A stretch of DNA of 64,000 nucleotides from Winogradskyella epiphytica (lineage in GTDB: Bacteria; Bacteroidota; Bacteroidia; Flavobacteriales; Flavobacteriaceae). Made by a program: the position numbers and the translations under genes. Below are positions 16,789-25,958 of the stretch, one piece after another. The DNA lies in assembly GCF_003217215.1 (NCBI RefSeq), contig NZ_QJTD01000002.1, positions 260,654-324,653 of the forward strand, given 5' to 3'. Every line of letters begins with the position of its first letter. Position 1 is the first letter of the stretch. The notes below the pieces were generated by a model. The model saw only the letters and a program-made list of their open reading frames with translations. It was not told where the DNA came from and did no database searches.

Positions 16789-17460
16789 AATTGATTCACC
16801 ATTTAAATTCGTTGTGAGCACATCACTCATATAATCAAAATAAGGCCGTACTAGTTTGAAGGCTTCATTAACTTGACTAATGAAGTCTTCAGATAACACC
16901 TCTTGGTCTGTAAATTCTTTAGTGAATGTAAACTGTTTCCGTCTAATTAAATCAATTGCAGGATGTGTTTTATCGAATCCTTTGGGCGCTGTTTTTAACG
17001 CCTCTCCTTTAAAATCTCCCCAAACCGACTTAAAAGCCGAGTGGTTTAGAATGTCACGAATTTCACTATCGTCCGTTTCAAATTCTTTTCTAATTCGTAA
17101 AAGATCTTCTTTATTAGGATCCCAAAAGCCATTTGCTATAAATGATTTATTATTCGGTTGAAGATGCACGTAATAATTTCCTCTTAATTCAGGTTTCTTT
17201 CTAGCGAAAGATCCTGCAAAGTGGGTTTTGTATGGCAACTTGTTTTTAGAAAAACGGACATCTCTATAAATCCTGAAAACCTTTATTTTTTCAATTTGAT
17301 CATGAGCATTCATCAGATCACCGAGGTGATTAAAGACCGCTTTCATTTCTAATTCGATAGCTTTGAACTCAGGTTTATGCTCATTAAACCATTCACGATT
17401 ATTATTTTTTTCAATTTTCTTTAGGAAGACAAATAGTTCTTCTGGAATTGATTGACTCAT
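16783..17460 (-). CDS. DUF2461 / TIGR02453 family protein
   Basis: About 225 residues from the ATG at 17458-17460 (MSQSIPEELFVFLKKI). An in-frame ATG 39 nt upstream is possible but would put coding sequence into the terminator hairpin at 17485-17516, so the shorter start is preferred. The pattern LKKIEKNNNREWFNEHKPEF, then RIYRDVRFSKNKLPYKTH, is typical of the DUF2461 family; GFWDPNKEDLLRIRKE follows. No biochemical role is established that I know of. It overlaps the convergent GreA-like gene by 6 nt at the 3' end. Confidence 0.85.
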   Translation of the reverse strand: MSQSIPEELFVFLKKIEKNNNREWFNEHKPEFKAIELEMKAVFNHLGDLMNAHDQIEKIKVFRIYRDVRFSKNKLPYKTHFAGSFARKKPELRGNYYVHLQPNNKSFIANGFWDPNKEDLLRIRKEFETDDSEIRDILNHSAFKSVWGDFKGEALKTAPKGFDKTHPAIDLIRRKQFTFTKEFTDQEVLSEDFISQVNEAFKLVRPYFDYMSDVLTTNLNGESIL

Positions 17461-17484
17461 TATATTTAAAATTTCTATAAAAAT

Positions 17485-17516
17485 AAAGAAAGCCATCAAA
17501 ATTGATGGCTTTCTTT
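17485..17516. terminator. Intrinsic terminator of the small lipoprotein gene
   Basis: AAAGAAAGCCATCAA followed almost immediately by TTGATGGCTTTCTTT: a 15-bp perfect inverted repeat with an AA centre. It lies 26 nt after the lipoprotein stop codon (reading minus). Confidence 0.8.
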
Positions 17517-17541
17517 ACATGTAAATATTCGTCTAAATATA

Positions 17542-17706
17542 TTAGTTTACTGCGTCTTCAACATCATCAGCAACATCTTCCACTGCATCTCCAGCATCGT
17601 CAATTGCGTCCTCTATTTTATCACCTGTAGACTTCTGTTCTCTACAGCTCGTTGTTAGTAGACTTAAACTAAATAAGGCTATAAATAAATAACTTAATTT
17701 TTTCAT
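17542..17706 (-). CDS. 54-residue acidic lipoprotein
   Basis: Short open frame with ATG at 17704-17706 and TAA at 17542-17544. Residues 1-21 form a lipoprotein signal ending in the lipobox TTSC (Cys 21). The mature part is only ~34 residues and strongly acidic, made of repeats of the type D-A-x-x-D-x-x-D-A-V-E-D (IEDAIDDAGDAVEDVADD), which would form an amphipathic helix. A strong terminator follows. Small lipoproteins of this type occur in Flavobacteriia; no function is known to me. The mature part could be a membrane-anchored helix in the periplasm or at the surface. Confidence 0.75.
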   Translation of the reverse strand: MKKLSYLFIALFSLSLLTTSCREQKSTGDKIEDAIDDAGDAVEDVADDVEDAVN

Positions 17707-17956
17707 TGTGATTAGGTTTTAGTGGTTATTAATATTACAAATATCGGTTTGTTACTTTGATTTAGTTTGCTCTTATCCTATGACTATTAACTCAATTACA
17801 TAAGATATTTTTGAATCGACCACTAAACCTTAAACATTTCATGATTACAGATGTTGTGACTAATTCAATGAACAATATACAATTATCTCTTAAAGTTCCA
17901 CATTATTTTATAGAATTCGCATTTTTATTGTTAACTAATTACAATAATGCGATAAT

Positions 17957-18871
17957 TTAAGACTTTTGATTTGAACTAGCATTATTGATGTTTAACTTGT
18001 TGTCAAATTGTACGGTTCTAATAGGAAATGGAATATTAACACCAGCCTTATCATAAGCTTTCTTGATTTCTATAATTGCTCTAGTTTTAGCTTTTAGTTT
18101 TTCTAGTATACTATCTGCCTCAATCCAAAATCGACATAAATAATTAATTGAACTATCTCCAAATTCGGTATAATAAAACTCTACATCTTCTGCAGACTCA
18201 ACTTGGTCGAAGGTATTTGCTATAGTTTCACGAGTCAGTTTTTCTACTTCCTCTAAATCCGATTCATATCCTACTCCACATTCTAAGAATATTCTCATTC
18301 TTGTAGTCAAAGAATAGTTTTTTAACGGATTATCTAAAATGGTTTTATTTGGAATGATGACTATATTATTGTCCGCTTCCTTTAGAGTGAAGTCTTTCAA
18401 ATTGATATCCATTACTTCTCCTGAAAAACCTGTAGTCTCAACCCAGTCGCCAATTTTAATTCTCTTCCTAAACGACAAGAGAAGCCCTGCAAAGGTGTTA
18501 GCTAATGTGCCTTGAAGAGCCAAACCAATAGCTAATCCAACAACACCTGCACCTGCTAATAATGAGGTTAATGCTTTACCTAAATTTAAAACACCTAGTG
18601 CTATAAACAAGCCAAATGCTACCACAATAACTGTAGTTACTCTCGATATAGCATTGGCAATAGAATGTTGTTCTACACGTTTAACCACAAGCTTTCTAAC
18701 GAACCTACTTATATGTCTCGCCGCATAATAGGAAGCTATCAATACTAAGACGGCTAAAATAAAATTTGGTATATTTTCTATAATTGCGTTAAACCATCCT
18801 AAAAGTTTATCAATGAGATTCCCTAATGCTGTATTAAATTGATCTTTCATTTTTAAATTTGAATTATTCAT
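17957..18871 (-). CDS. MscS-family small-conductance mechanosensitive channel
   Basis: 304 residues, close to E. coli MscS (286). Three membrane helices at ~33-52, 74-95 and 100-135; the last has the Gly/Ala-rich pore pattern (LLAGAGVVGLAIGLALQGTL) and runs into the beta domain (RIKIGDWVETTGFSGEVMDI). An in-frame ATG at 18848-18850 (MKDQFNTALG) could be the true start, since the upstream region is very short. It gates under membrane tension to relieve hypo-osmotic shock. It is a different subfamily from the YbdG-like channel 3.7 kb away. Confidence 0.9.
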   Translation of the reverse strand: MNNSNLKMKDQFNTALGNLIDKLLGWFNAIIENIPNFILAVLVLIASYYAARHISRFVRKLVVKRVEQHSIANAISRVTTVIVVAFGLFIALGVLNLGKALTSLLAGAGVVGLAIGLALQGTLANTFAGLLLSFRKRIKIGDWVETTGFSGEVMDINLKDFTLKEADNNIVIIPNKTILDNPLKNYSLTTRMRIFLECGVGYESDLEEVEKLTRETIANTFDQVESAEDVEFYYTEFGDSSINYLCRFWIEADSILEKLKAKTRAIIEIKKAYDKAGVNIPFPIRTVQFDNKLNINNASSNQKS

Positions 18872-19156
18872 ACAAATATCTCTAGGTTTGACAGAAAATA
18901 TTTGCTCAAAACCAATAACTCTTGACGTATATAAATTTGATAAGACAAATGAAAATAGCCACTAAAGTTGGGCAAATGACATTAAGATCATAACTTTTAT
19001 TCTTAGCAAGGAACTTTAAGATTTGATAGATAATACACTTAGTATTAGTTAATTTATTCTTAAAAATAGTTTGATTTTTAATTTGTCATAGCAGAAGCTT
19101 GGTAGTTAGGTTTATTTTCCCTATTATGCACTTCTTTTAAAACAGACATTACTTTT

Positions 19157-19378
19157 ATGGGAAGACCAGCAACAAGACCAACCAAATTAAAGGACGGTTT
19201 CTACATTGAGATTAGAAATAAGGGCTCAAAATCAGGCGTAAAACTTTATAGTGGAACTAAGTTACAGATGCATCGTGCCATTAAAATGTACGAGCGCTCT
19301 AAAGAAGTGATTATCTTAGGAGAATCTGTCGATGGTAAGTTTGTGGATAAAGAACCTAAACTTCATGTAGCAGAGTAA
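19157..19378 (+). CDS. Small conserved basic protein
   Basis: 73 residues. It begins MGRPATRPTKLKDGFYIEIR and continues with lysine- and glycine-rich sequence (NKGSKSGVKLYSG), then a short helix (MHRAIKMYERSK) and an acidic-to-mixed tail. It has no signal peptide or membrane segment. The GRPATRP start resembles an AT-hook-like or other minor-groove-binding motif, so a nucleic-acid-binding role is possible but unproven. It stands alone, with ~285 bp upstream and 120 bp downstream without genes. Confidence 0.65.
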   Translation: MGRPATRPTKLKDGFYIEIRNKGSKSGVKLYSGTKLQMHRAIKMYERSKEVIILGESVDGKFVDKEPKLHVAE

Positions 19379-19500
19379 ATCCGCTCCACCTTTTTTACAT
19401 TTAAGTTCTTATAAACACCTATTATTTAGAATTTTATATTTCTGATAAGTCTAGAAACAGGATTCTTGAGCTTTTTTTTAACTAAAACAAATACAAGCCC

Positions 19501-19926
19501 ATGGGAACTATAAAATCTAAACCTCCGATTTGGTTTTGGGTAATTAGTATACTTGCCTTATTATGGAATGGCGCTGGAGTTATGGCTTATTTAGGCCGAG
19601 CCTTTATGACGGAAGATTTAATTGCAAAACTTCCTAAAGAACAGCAATCCGAGTTTTTAATGGAGTTCCCTGTATGGTACACAGCAGCATTTGCTTTAGC
19701 TGTATTTGGCGGAACTTTAGGATGTATTGCCTTATTAATTAGAACGAAGTGGGCACTTCCCTTTTTTATTGTTTCAGCCTTTGCCGCTATTACACAACAT
19801 ATCTATTTATTTATTAATATTGAAATGACCTTAGCACAACTAATCATGCCCATTATGGTTATAGTAGTGTGCTTATTATTAATTCGTTTTACTAAGCAAG
19901 CCATCTCAAAATTTTGGATTGCATAA
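19501..19926 (+). CDS. Four-helix integral membrane protein
   Basis: 141 residues with membrane segments at about 11-31, 58-82, 88-108 and 112-132, and a cytoplasmic basic N-terminus. The loop after helix 1 carries a conserved-looking TEDLIAKLPKEQQSEFLMEF. Relatives in Flavobacteriia are sometimes labelled sugar transporter, which this short protein does not justify. The function is unknown. A terminator follows directly. Confidence 0.7.
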   Translation: MGTIKSKPPIWFWVISILALLWNGAGVMAYLGRAFMTEDLIAKLPKEQQSEFLMEFPVWYTAAFALAVFGGTLGCIALLIRTKWALPFFIVSAFAAITQHIYLFINIEMTLAQLIMPIMVIVVCLLLIRFTKQAISKFWIA

Positions 19927-19927
19927 A

Positions 19928-19955
19928 AGGATGAATTTTAGATCCTCTTTTTTTT
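19928..19955. terminator. Terminator between the membrane protein gene and truA
   Basis: AGGAT, an ~9-nt loop, ATCCT, then CTTTTTTTTT on the plus strand. The stem is short but the T-run is long. It overlaps the last codon of the convergent truA gene. Confidence 0.5.
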
Positions 19956-20739
19956 ATTCGAAATCTATGGCGTGTAATATTAATCCCGAAGCTGGCGCTA
20001 TATAATCCATCACTTCGGTACTATCATCTTTTAAAGTATTTTCAATATATTCTAATGTCACCTCTCCTCTACCCAATTTTATAAGAGCTCCAAACATTAA
20101 TCTAATTTGGTTTCTCATAAATCCTTTCCCTACAACTTTTAGCACATAAGACTTGTCAGGAAAGAAATTTGCGGTGTACATATCGTTATCTACAATAACT
20201 GAAGATTCTATCTCTCGAGTATACTCACCTTTATTTGTCGCGCGATAACAATAAGTCTTAAAATTATGTCTGCCTTCAAATAATTTAGCGCCTTGCTTCA
20301 TTAACTCGACATCTAGTGGCTCTAGAATGGTAGTCATTATTGGTGCACAAAACGGATGATTTTTTTGGCCTTCAGAAAAAACATAATGATATTCTTTTAG
20401 CTTGGAATCTTGAATAATATTAAACGATTTATCTACTTCGACAATAGACAATGCTCTAATATCTTGAGGCAAATTATGATTGAACAATTCTAAAAAGGCG
20501 TCGAAATCTTGTATAGGCTCATTATATATAAAAAGTTCCAATGCGGCTTCATTTGCTGAAACCATAGCATCTGTTCTTCCAGCTCCTAAGGATTTAAACT
20601 TTGTATCTTGAAGAATAAATTTTAGAGTTCGATCAATCATTAAATGCACCGTTTTTACATCTGGTTGTTTTTGCCAACCGTGAAAACGATACCCTAAATA
20701 TTGAATTTTTATAAGGTAATAGTAGCGCTTATTAAACAT
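19954..20739 (-). CDS. truA: tRNA pseudouridine synthase A
   Basis: 261 residues, standard length. The catalytic Asp is D57 in GAGRTDAMVSA. Other TruA landmarks are the YLGYRFHGWQ start (14-23) and the C-terminal KGFMRNQIRLMFGALIKLGRG. It isomerises uridines 38-40 of the tRNA anticodon arm. Transcribed alone; a hairpin terminator of the next upstream gene lies 95 bp before its start. Confidence 0.95.
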   Translation of the reverse strand: MFNKRYYYLIKIQYLGYRFHGWQKQPDVKTVHLMIDRTLKFILQDTKFKSLGAGRTDAMVSANEAALELFIYNEPIQDFDAFLELFNHNLPQDIRALSIVEVDKSFNIIQDSKLKEYHYVFSEGQKNHPFCAPIMTTILEPLDVELMKQGAKLFEGRHNFKTYCYRATNKGEYTREIESSVIVDNDMYTANFFPDKSYVLKVVGKGFMRNQIRLMFGALIKLGRGEVTLEYIENTLKDDSTEVMDYIAPASGLILHAIDFE

Positions 20740-20832
20740 AGTGGCAAGAACGCTATTTTATTTATGATTCCAAAAACTTAGTTTAATTTTCCTAACTCTC
20801 TTATTGGTTTTAAAAACTTTTATAAATAAAAA

Positions 20833-20868
20833 AAAGCAACCATAGCGGTGTAATACTATGGTTGCTTT
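20833..20868. terminator. Terminator of the T9SS cargo gene
   Basis: AAAGCAACCATAG, 10-nt loop, CTATGGTTGCTTT: a perfect 13-bp stem flanked by A- and T-rich DNA, ~38 nt beyond the stop of the gene at 20906. Confidence 0.85.
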
Positions 20869-20905
20869 AATAATGAGTAAATTATAGTCTAATACGCTTA
20901 TTAAA

Positions 20906-22654
20906 TTAGTTTATAATTAATTTCTCTATTCTTCTTTCATTGGTGTTACTATTTAATTCCATGATATAAACGCCTGCAGTTAGTTGGCTCACATTTATTT
21001 CCTGACTAGAACTATTCACACTTAAAGGTTGTGACAAAACAACACGACCATTTACATCATATAATTTTGCATTTGTACCAACTTGTACAAGACCGTTTAT
21101 AACAATCGTGTTTTCAGCATTATTAGAAACAATACTTAATTTTTCGAAATTAGTATCTTTTACACTAAGGGAAACATTTTCAAAATTTAAATAAAACCTT
21201 CCCGCTCCAGATAAATTAGTATCAGGGACATATACAAAGTTTTCAGAATTTAATAAGGTGAACGTATTATTCAACCTATCTTCTAAATAAATTTTTATAT
21301 CATCTGACATATCATTTTCTTCAATACTAATAGTAATTTCCTCTCCTTGATAGGCATGAACTCCTAAAGGAATTACTGCGTTATTCATGGCTGTATTGTG
21401 TAAAGATTGAATAGCAAGCGCTAAGTCTGAACTATCTTCTACCAAATGAGAGTAAATAGAAACAGCAGGAGGCGTTTGGCTATACAAAGCGGCATCATAA
21501 CCTGGGTCTATTCCATCAGAGGCATTACTATTAAAATACAAATCAGTACTAAAACTGGCAGTTCCTGAGCTTATTTTTAATTTAAGATGACCATAATGTG
21601 GGGAGTTCTCAGACCTTGCTGATGAACCAGAATTATGGCTACGCATCACCTTGGTAAACTCTAGATTGGCATCACTGCTAGCTTTAACAAAAAAAGCTTC
21701 ACCTGGCGCAACTAATTTTGTTGGGGTATGATCCAATTTAGCACGGTTCCATACATCCCATTTATCATGAGAATTTCCTGTATAGAAATAAACAGATTTT
21801 TGCTCTGTTGTAAATACATCTGAATTATTATCTAAATTTAAAAAATCACCTAAATTTAGAAATGAGGCATAAGGATTTCCAACTAAGTTCCATGCATCAC
21901 CAGCGTTGGTTATAGCTATAGAAACATCTCCTTGAGTAGGATTAGTTGAAGTATAAGTTAATGCATTACCTGAAACCGTAGCTGCACGATAACCTTTTCC
22001 TGCTAACAAAAATTCAGTACTATCAGTAGCTAGATTGTAATTACGATATAGTCTTTGATTCATGTCGTAAATCGCATAAGCCTTTATAGTAGGCGTATAA
22101 GGATGAGTAGCTATAGAGTCTTTATTAGTACCAGACTCAGACATAAAGTCACCAAAACTTTCTCCTGGTAAAGGAGATGAAACTAATTCGTTTGGATTTG
22201 CTTTAGCTGTAAAACGATGATATTTTACAGTACCAGTGATGATACCATCTGTAATTAAACTTGCAAACTCAGTATCTGTAGAGCTTAATACTATATCTGA
22301 AGTCACAGTAACAACGTGGTCTATAGATAAAGATGCGCCAGGACTCACATTAATCACTTGACAAGTTAAAGGCACACCAATCATTACATGTCCTTTTTCG
22401 ATATTAAGAACATCATTAGATGTTAGACTACCGAAGTTAGGCTCCATGTCCCATTCATTATTATAAGTGTACGTACTTCCTGCGTTCATTGATGTTAATA
22501 GTAAATCGCTATCTGTCTGAGATAAACTATCATTTGTAGAAATAGGAATTTCATTTTTCAAGGACGTATCTCCTTGAAGTTTTTCTTGTGCGTTCGATAA
22601 ATTAAGAACGCAAGCCATTGACAAAAAAACTAGTGTAGGTTTAAAGTTTTTCAT
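20906..22654 (-). CDS. Secreted protein with T9SS type A sorting domain
   Basis: 582 residues. Signal peptide ~1-22 (ending NLSNA). The C-terminal ~75 residues form a Por-type sorting domain: LSIVSNNAENTIVING, then KLYDVNGRVVLS, LTAGVYIMELNS and a final RRIEKLIIN. Between them is a beta-rich region with segments such as WNLVGNPYASFLNL and KDTNFEKL, typical of large Bacteroidota surface proteins whose function is unknown. It should cross the outer membrane through T9SS and be anchored or released. It has its own promoter and terminator. Confidence 0.85.
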   Translation of the reverse strand: MKNFKPTLVFLSMACVLNLSNAQEKLQGDTSLKNEIPISTNDSLSQTDSDLLLTSMNAGSTYTYNNEWDMEPNFGSLTSNDVLNIEKGHVMIGVPLTCQVINVSPGASLSIDHVVTVTSDIVLSSTDTEFASLITDGIITGTVKYHRFTAKANPNELVSSPLPGESFGDFMSESGTNKDSIATHPYTPTIKAYAIYDMNQRLYRNYNLATDSTEFLLAGKGYRAATVSGNALTYTSTNPTQGDVSIAITNAGDAWNLVGNPYASFLNLGDFLNLDNNSDVFTTEQKSVYFYTGNSHDKWDVWNRAKLDHTPTKLVAPGEAFFVKASSDANLEFTKVMRSHNSGSSARSENSPHYGHLKLKISSGTASFSTDLYFNSNASDGIDPGYDAALYSQTPPAVSIYSHLVEDSSDLALAIQSLHNTAMNNAVIPLGVHAYQGEEITISIEENDMSDDIKIYLEDRLNNTFTLLNSENFVYVPDTNLSGAGRFYLNFENVSLSVKDTNFEKLSIVSNNAENTIVINGLVQVGTNAKLYDVNGRVVLSQPLSVNSSSQEINVSQLTAGVYIMELNSNTNERRIEKLIIN

Positions 22655-22698
22655 AAGATTTGGGGTTAATTTAATTGTTTATTTAGTTGTTGTGGCTT

Positions 22699-22706
22699 CA
22701 AAATTA
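22699..22706 (-). promoter_or_regulatory. -7 box of the T9SS cargo gene
   Basis: The minus strand reads TAATTTTG, a full TAnnTTTG match, 45 nt before the ATG at 22654. No TTG at standard -33 spacing. Confidence 0.45.
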
Positions 22707-23002
22707 TATCATAAATCAAAAAAATCCGACGAAATAAACATTTATTCGACCAACTGCGCAAAACTTGTAAATTAACCTACAACTACCTACCGTTTGTCTG
22801 ATTTACATGCTTTTAATCTAACTGTATTGCTCTAATCCACACCTGTTTTATATGGCGTAAAGTTCAGTAAATAAAGAATTAAGTATCTAAAACGTCAGAC
22901 ATTTTGCTTTGGTAATTGTAATTCTATACGAGAGAAATGACTTCGTTAATAGTCCTATAGAAATAGTCTATTTTTTAAGCCTTAAAAACAGACTTAAAAT
23001 AT
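22707..23002. other. Intergenic region without a gene
   Basis: Between the cargo gene promoter and the terminator of the prohibitin gene I see no open frame with a plausible start, no repeat and no RNA structure. AT-rich spacer. Confidence 0.5.
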
Positions 23003-23033
23003 AAAAACCGTTTGATTAACTCAAACGGTTTTT
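23003..23033. terminator. Terminator after the prohibitin/VWA genes
   Basis: AAAAACCGTTTGA, loop TTAAC, TCAAACGGTTTTT: a perfect 13-bp stem ending in a T-run on both strands, 22 nt after the stop codon at 23056 (minus). Confidence 0.85.
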
Positions 23034-23055
23034 AATCCCTTAAGAATATTTAATT

Positions 23056-23871
23056 CTATTGATTTCCAAGAATAATAGGCATTCCAGAATCACCAGAACC
23101 AATAACAATAACCTTACTGTTAGGTGACTCCGATAGTTTTATAGTTGCCTCAATACCTTTATCCTGTAATATTTTATCCGTTAAAGAAGCACTTAAAATC
23201 CTGTTTGCATCAGCTTTACCCTGCGCTTCTATGATTTGCTTTTCCGCTTCTTTTGCAGCAGTAACTAATCTAAATTCATATTCTAAAGACTCTTGTTCTT
23301 GCTTTAATTTTCGCTCAATCGCATCTTTAATCGTTGGAGGTAACGTTACATCTCTAACTAATACTTCATTTAACTGAATGTATTGGTCTTCAACAATTTT
23401 CTTAGTTTCTTCAAAAATTTCTTGTTGAATAGCATCACGCTTGCTCGAATATAACTGTTCTGGAGTATAACGACCTACAACACTTCTCGCTGCAGAACGG
23501 ATAGCTGGAAGCAACACACGTTCCTTATACATTTCGCTTTTTTCCTGATGTAATTTTCCTAACTGTTTAAAATCTGGTTGAAACCAAATAGAAGCTTCTA
23601 ATTTAATATCTAAACCATTAGAAGATAAGACATTCATTCTTTCAAGAATTTCTTGTTGTCTCACTTCGTAGACAAATACTTTATTCCATGGGGCAACTAT
23701 ATGAAATCCTTCACCCATTGGCGGCTCATCTACTACTACTCCTTCTCCAAAAGTTTTAAATAACACACCGGCTTCTCCAGAGTCTATAGTTACAGCAGAT
23801 TTTGCTATGATTACAATTAAAATAATAAATCCGATTAATATCGGCAATCCAACTTTTGGTAATTTTTCCAT
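23056..23871 (-). CDS. Prohibitin-like SPFH/Band-7 membrane protein
   Basis: 271 residues: one N-terminal membrane anchor (about 8-27, IGFIILIVIIAKSAV), the SPFH/Band-7 domain (~30-210, including VVGRYTPEQLY and VLVRDVTLP), then an alanine/glutamate-rich coiled-coil stretch (AAKEAEKQIIEAQGKADANR). The layout is that of prohibitins. It probably forms membrane-bound rings that organise membrane proteins or proteases such as FtsH. The upstream VWA gene ends 10 nt before it, so they share a transcript closed by a terminator. Confidence 0.9.
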   Translation of the reverse strand: MEKLPKVGLPILIGFIILIVIIAKSAVTIDSGEAGVLFKTFGEGVVVDEPPMGEGFHIVAPWNKVFVYEVRQQEILERMNVLSSNGLDIKLEASIWFQPDFKQLGKLHQEKSEMYKERVLLPAIRSAARSVVGRYTPEQLYSSKRDAIQQEIFEETKKIVEDQYIQLNEVLVRDVTLPPTIKDAIERKLKQEQESLEYEFRLVTAAKEAEKQIIEAQGKADANRILSASLTDKILQDKGIEATIKLSESPNSKVIVIGSGDSGMPIILGNQ

Positions 23872-23881
23872 TCTATTTTTT

Positions 23882-25915
23882 TTAAATTAATCCGTTATAT
23901 TTTCTAATAAACCACTCAGTAAAAAGGCTTAAAGCGATTAAGCCGAGTAAATATTTCCAATCTACCAAAGGTACAATATTTTTACTGCTCTTTTGTATGA
24001 TTTTGTAGCGTTTATCGCTCAGTAAGCTCTCTATTAGCAAATCCAATTGCGTCGTAAAATAAGCTGCTCCACCACTATTATCTGCTATAGTATTTAACTT
24101 TGTTAAATCTGCGTTTAAAAATTGTTGCTCTACATTATATTCTAATATTTCAAAACTTCCTGAGGCAGAAACTGCTTCAGAATTATGTTTAATCGTAAAG
24201 TCGTACAATCCCGCCTCAATACCACTTAAATCTACGATGTAATTTCCGTTGTTTAATAATAAAGGAATCTCTCTAATACTATTAGACTTCGTATTTTTCA
24301 ATACAATACCTAAGGAAGCTGAATTATCGAATTCAAAATTTTTATTGAAATATTGTGCTTTAATAACCACATCGTCATTACCATTATAGAATGATTTATA
24401 ATCAATATTAATCCGGTTTCGTTTTTTATTCGAACTCAGGTATTGCACCAATTTATTAATGAAGTTATCAAAATCATGAAAACTATTTGTCTCTAAATAC
24501 GATTGTGCTCTCCATCTCCAAATCCCTTCACCTGATAATAATGCATGCTTTGTATTCTCATACTCTATGGTTGTAAGCATTGCTTGTTCGGTTTCAATAC
24601 CATTTACCGATTTATAAAGTGCAATATCATGAGCGCTTAAAAATTCTATATTACCAAACTCCGATTTTAAAGGTGGATAATTACTAAAACTTAAATTATC
24701 AATAATAAAAGTTCCGTAATTTCGATTTAAAACAGGTTGAAAATCTTCGGTTTGCCTAGTGACTATTTGGTTAAATTTTAACTGCGCACTATTCAGAAAA
24801 GCATAATCTGTTGTAGCCCCAGTAATTATAAATGTATTTAATTTCTGAAGTTTAATTTCGTCGATTACAGATTTAAATTTTCTATTTGGCTGATACAGTA
24901 TAACCAATTGAAAATCATTTATTTTGCTCAAGTAATCTTTTGGCTTCAATATAGACACACTGCGTTGTTCATTACTTTCAATCGCTTTTTTTAGCGTTCC
25001 TAAATCAGGATGCATTCGATCATAAACAAGAGCTATATTTGTTTTCTGATCAATCACTTCAACTCCAAAATTTTTGAAATTATTTACCGTGTTCTTTTCG
25101 TTTTCTAAAGCGACTAATTCAACACGATAAGTTTTTACACCAACGCTATTTGCCGTTAGAGCGGTTGAAATAATTTCAGATGCTTTTGAAACATCAAATT
25201 GAAGGTTTTTTCTAAAAACAACCGTATTACCAGACCAGATTTTAAGTTCTGTGTTCACCGTTTCACTTCCACTATAATTGACTATGATTTCTACAGGAAA
25301 CTTATTCTTTAGATACACATAGCGATTTACATTAAGCTGTTTAATACTGAGATCAGCATACACTGCGGAATCCCCAAGAATCATTGGGTAGATCGATTGC
25401 TCTATTCCTTTTGCTGTATAACTATAGTCTGAGCCATAAGTTTGATTACCATCACTTATTAAAACTATTGGAGCTGTTTGGTTCGCATAAACTTCACCGA
25501 ACTGTTTTAAAGCTAGGGATATGTTAGATTGTCTTTCTCTAAAGTTTAAACTATCTGAGGTGTTTACAGATTTTCCAAATCTGTACGATTGAATATTAAA
25601 TCGTTTATTTAATTCTGTATGGTCGATTAATGCACTAGCCACTTGTCTAGCACTTTCATCATGTTTTAAGTATGAGATGGATTCAGAATTATCGACAGCA
25701 ACGACTAAAGTTGGTTTTTCATCAAAATAAGTAAAAGACTCAAATTTTGGATTTATGAGTAAAAGAAGAATAGAAAATATTGAAATGGTCCTAAGCGCAG
25801 CAAGAACATATTTGAGCTTAGAATTTAATTTCGATTTATATAAATACTGAAACAGCGCTAATGAAAGCGCTGTTATTGCAGCTATAATTATATATATAAT
25901 GGTTTCTGAATTCAT
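23882..25915 (-). CDS. VWA-like multi-domain membrane protein
   Basis: 677 residues. Two N-terminal membrane helices (~4-24 and 38-58) precede a VWA-like domain with a partial MIDAS motif VAVDNSESI (near 82-90) and later LISDGNQTYGSDY. A long beta-rich middle part follows, and a final membrane helix lies near 655-670. The architecture (VWA between membrane helices) resembles Bacteroidota BatA-type or amidotransferase-like membrane proteins, but no AAA MoxR gene is nearby, so a Bat operon is not supported. It is likely periplasmic-facing and cotranscribed with the prohibitin gene. Function unknown. Confidence 0.75.
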   Translation of the reverse strand: MNSETIIYIIIAAITALSLALFQYLYKSKLNSKLKYVLAALRTISIFSILLLLINPKFESFTYFDEKPTLVVAVDNSESISYLKHDESARQVASALIDHTELNKRFNIQSYRFGKSVNTSDSLNFRERQSNISLALKQFGEVYANQTAPIVLISDGNQTYGSDYSYTAKGIEQSIYPMILGDSAVYADLSIKQLNVNRYVYLKNKFPVEIIVNYSGSETVNTELKIWSGNTVVFRKNLQFDVSKASEIISTALTANSVGVKTYRVELVALENEKNTVNNFKNFGVEVIDQKTNIALVYDRMHPDLGTLKKAIESNEQRSVSILKPKDYLSKINDFQLVILYQPNRKFKSVIDEIKLQKLNTFIITGATTDYAFLNSAQLKFNQIVTRQTEDFQPVLNRNYGTFIIDNLSFSNYPPLKSEFGNIEFLSAHDIALYKSVNGIETEQAMLTTIEYENTKHALLSGEGIWRWRAQSYLETNSFHDFDNFINKLVQYLSSNKKRNRINIDYKSFYNGNDDVVIKAQYFNKNFEFDNSASLGIVLKNTKSNSIREIPLLLNNGNYIVDLSGIEAGLYDFTIKHNSEAVSASGSFEILEYNVEQQFLNADLTKLNTIADNSGGAAYFTTQLDLLIESLLSDKRYKIIQKSSKNIVPLVDWKYLLGLIALSLFTEWFIRKYNGLI

Positions 25916-25958
25916 TAATTGTTATCGCTTTAAAATGTTCAGCGACCATTCAATTTTA

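Noticed and set aside
23882..25915. Bat/MoxR aerotolerance operon
   Set aside because: No MoxR-type AAA ATPase or second VWA gene; neighbours are a prohibitin and FabG.
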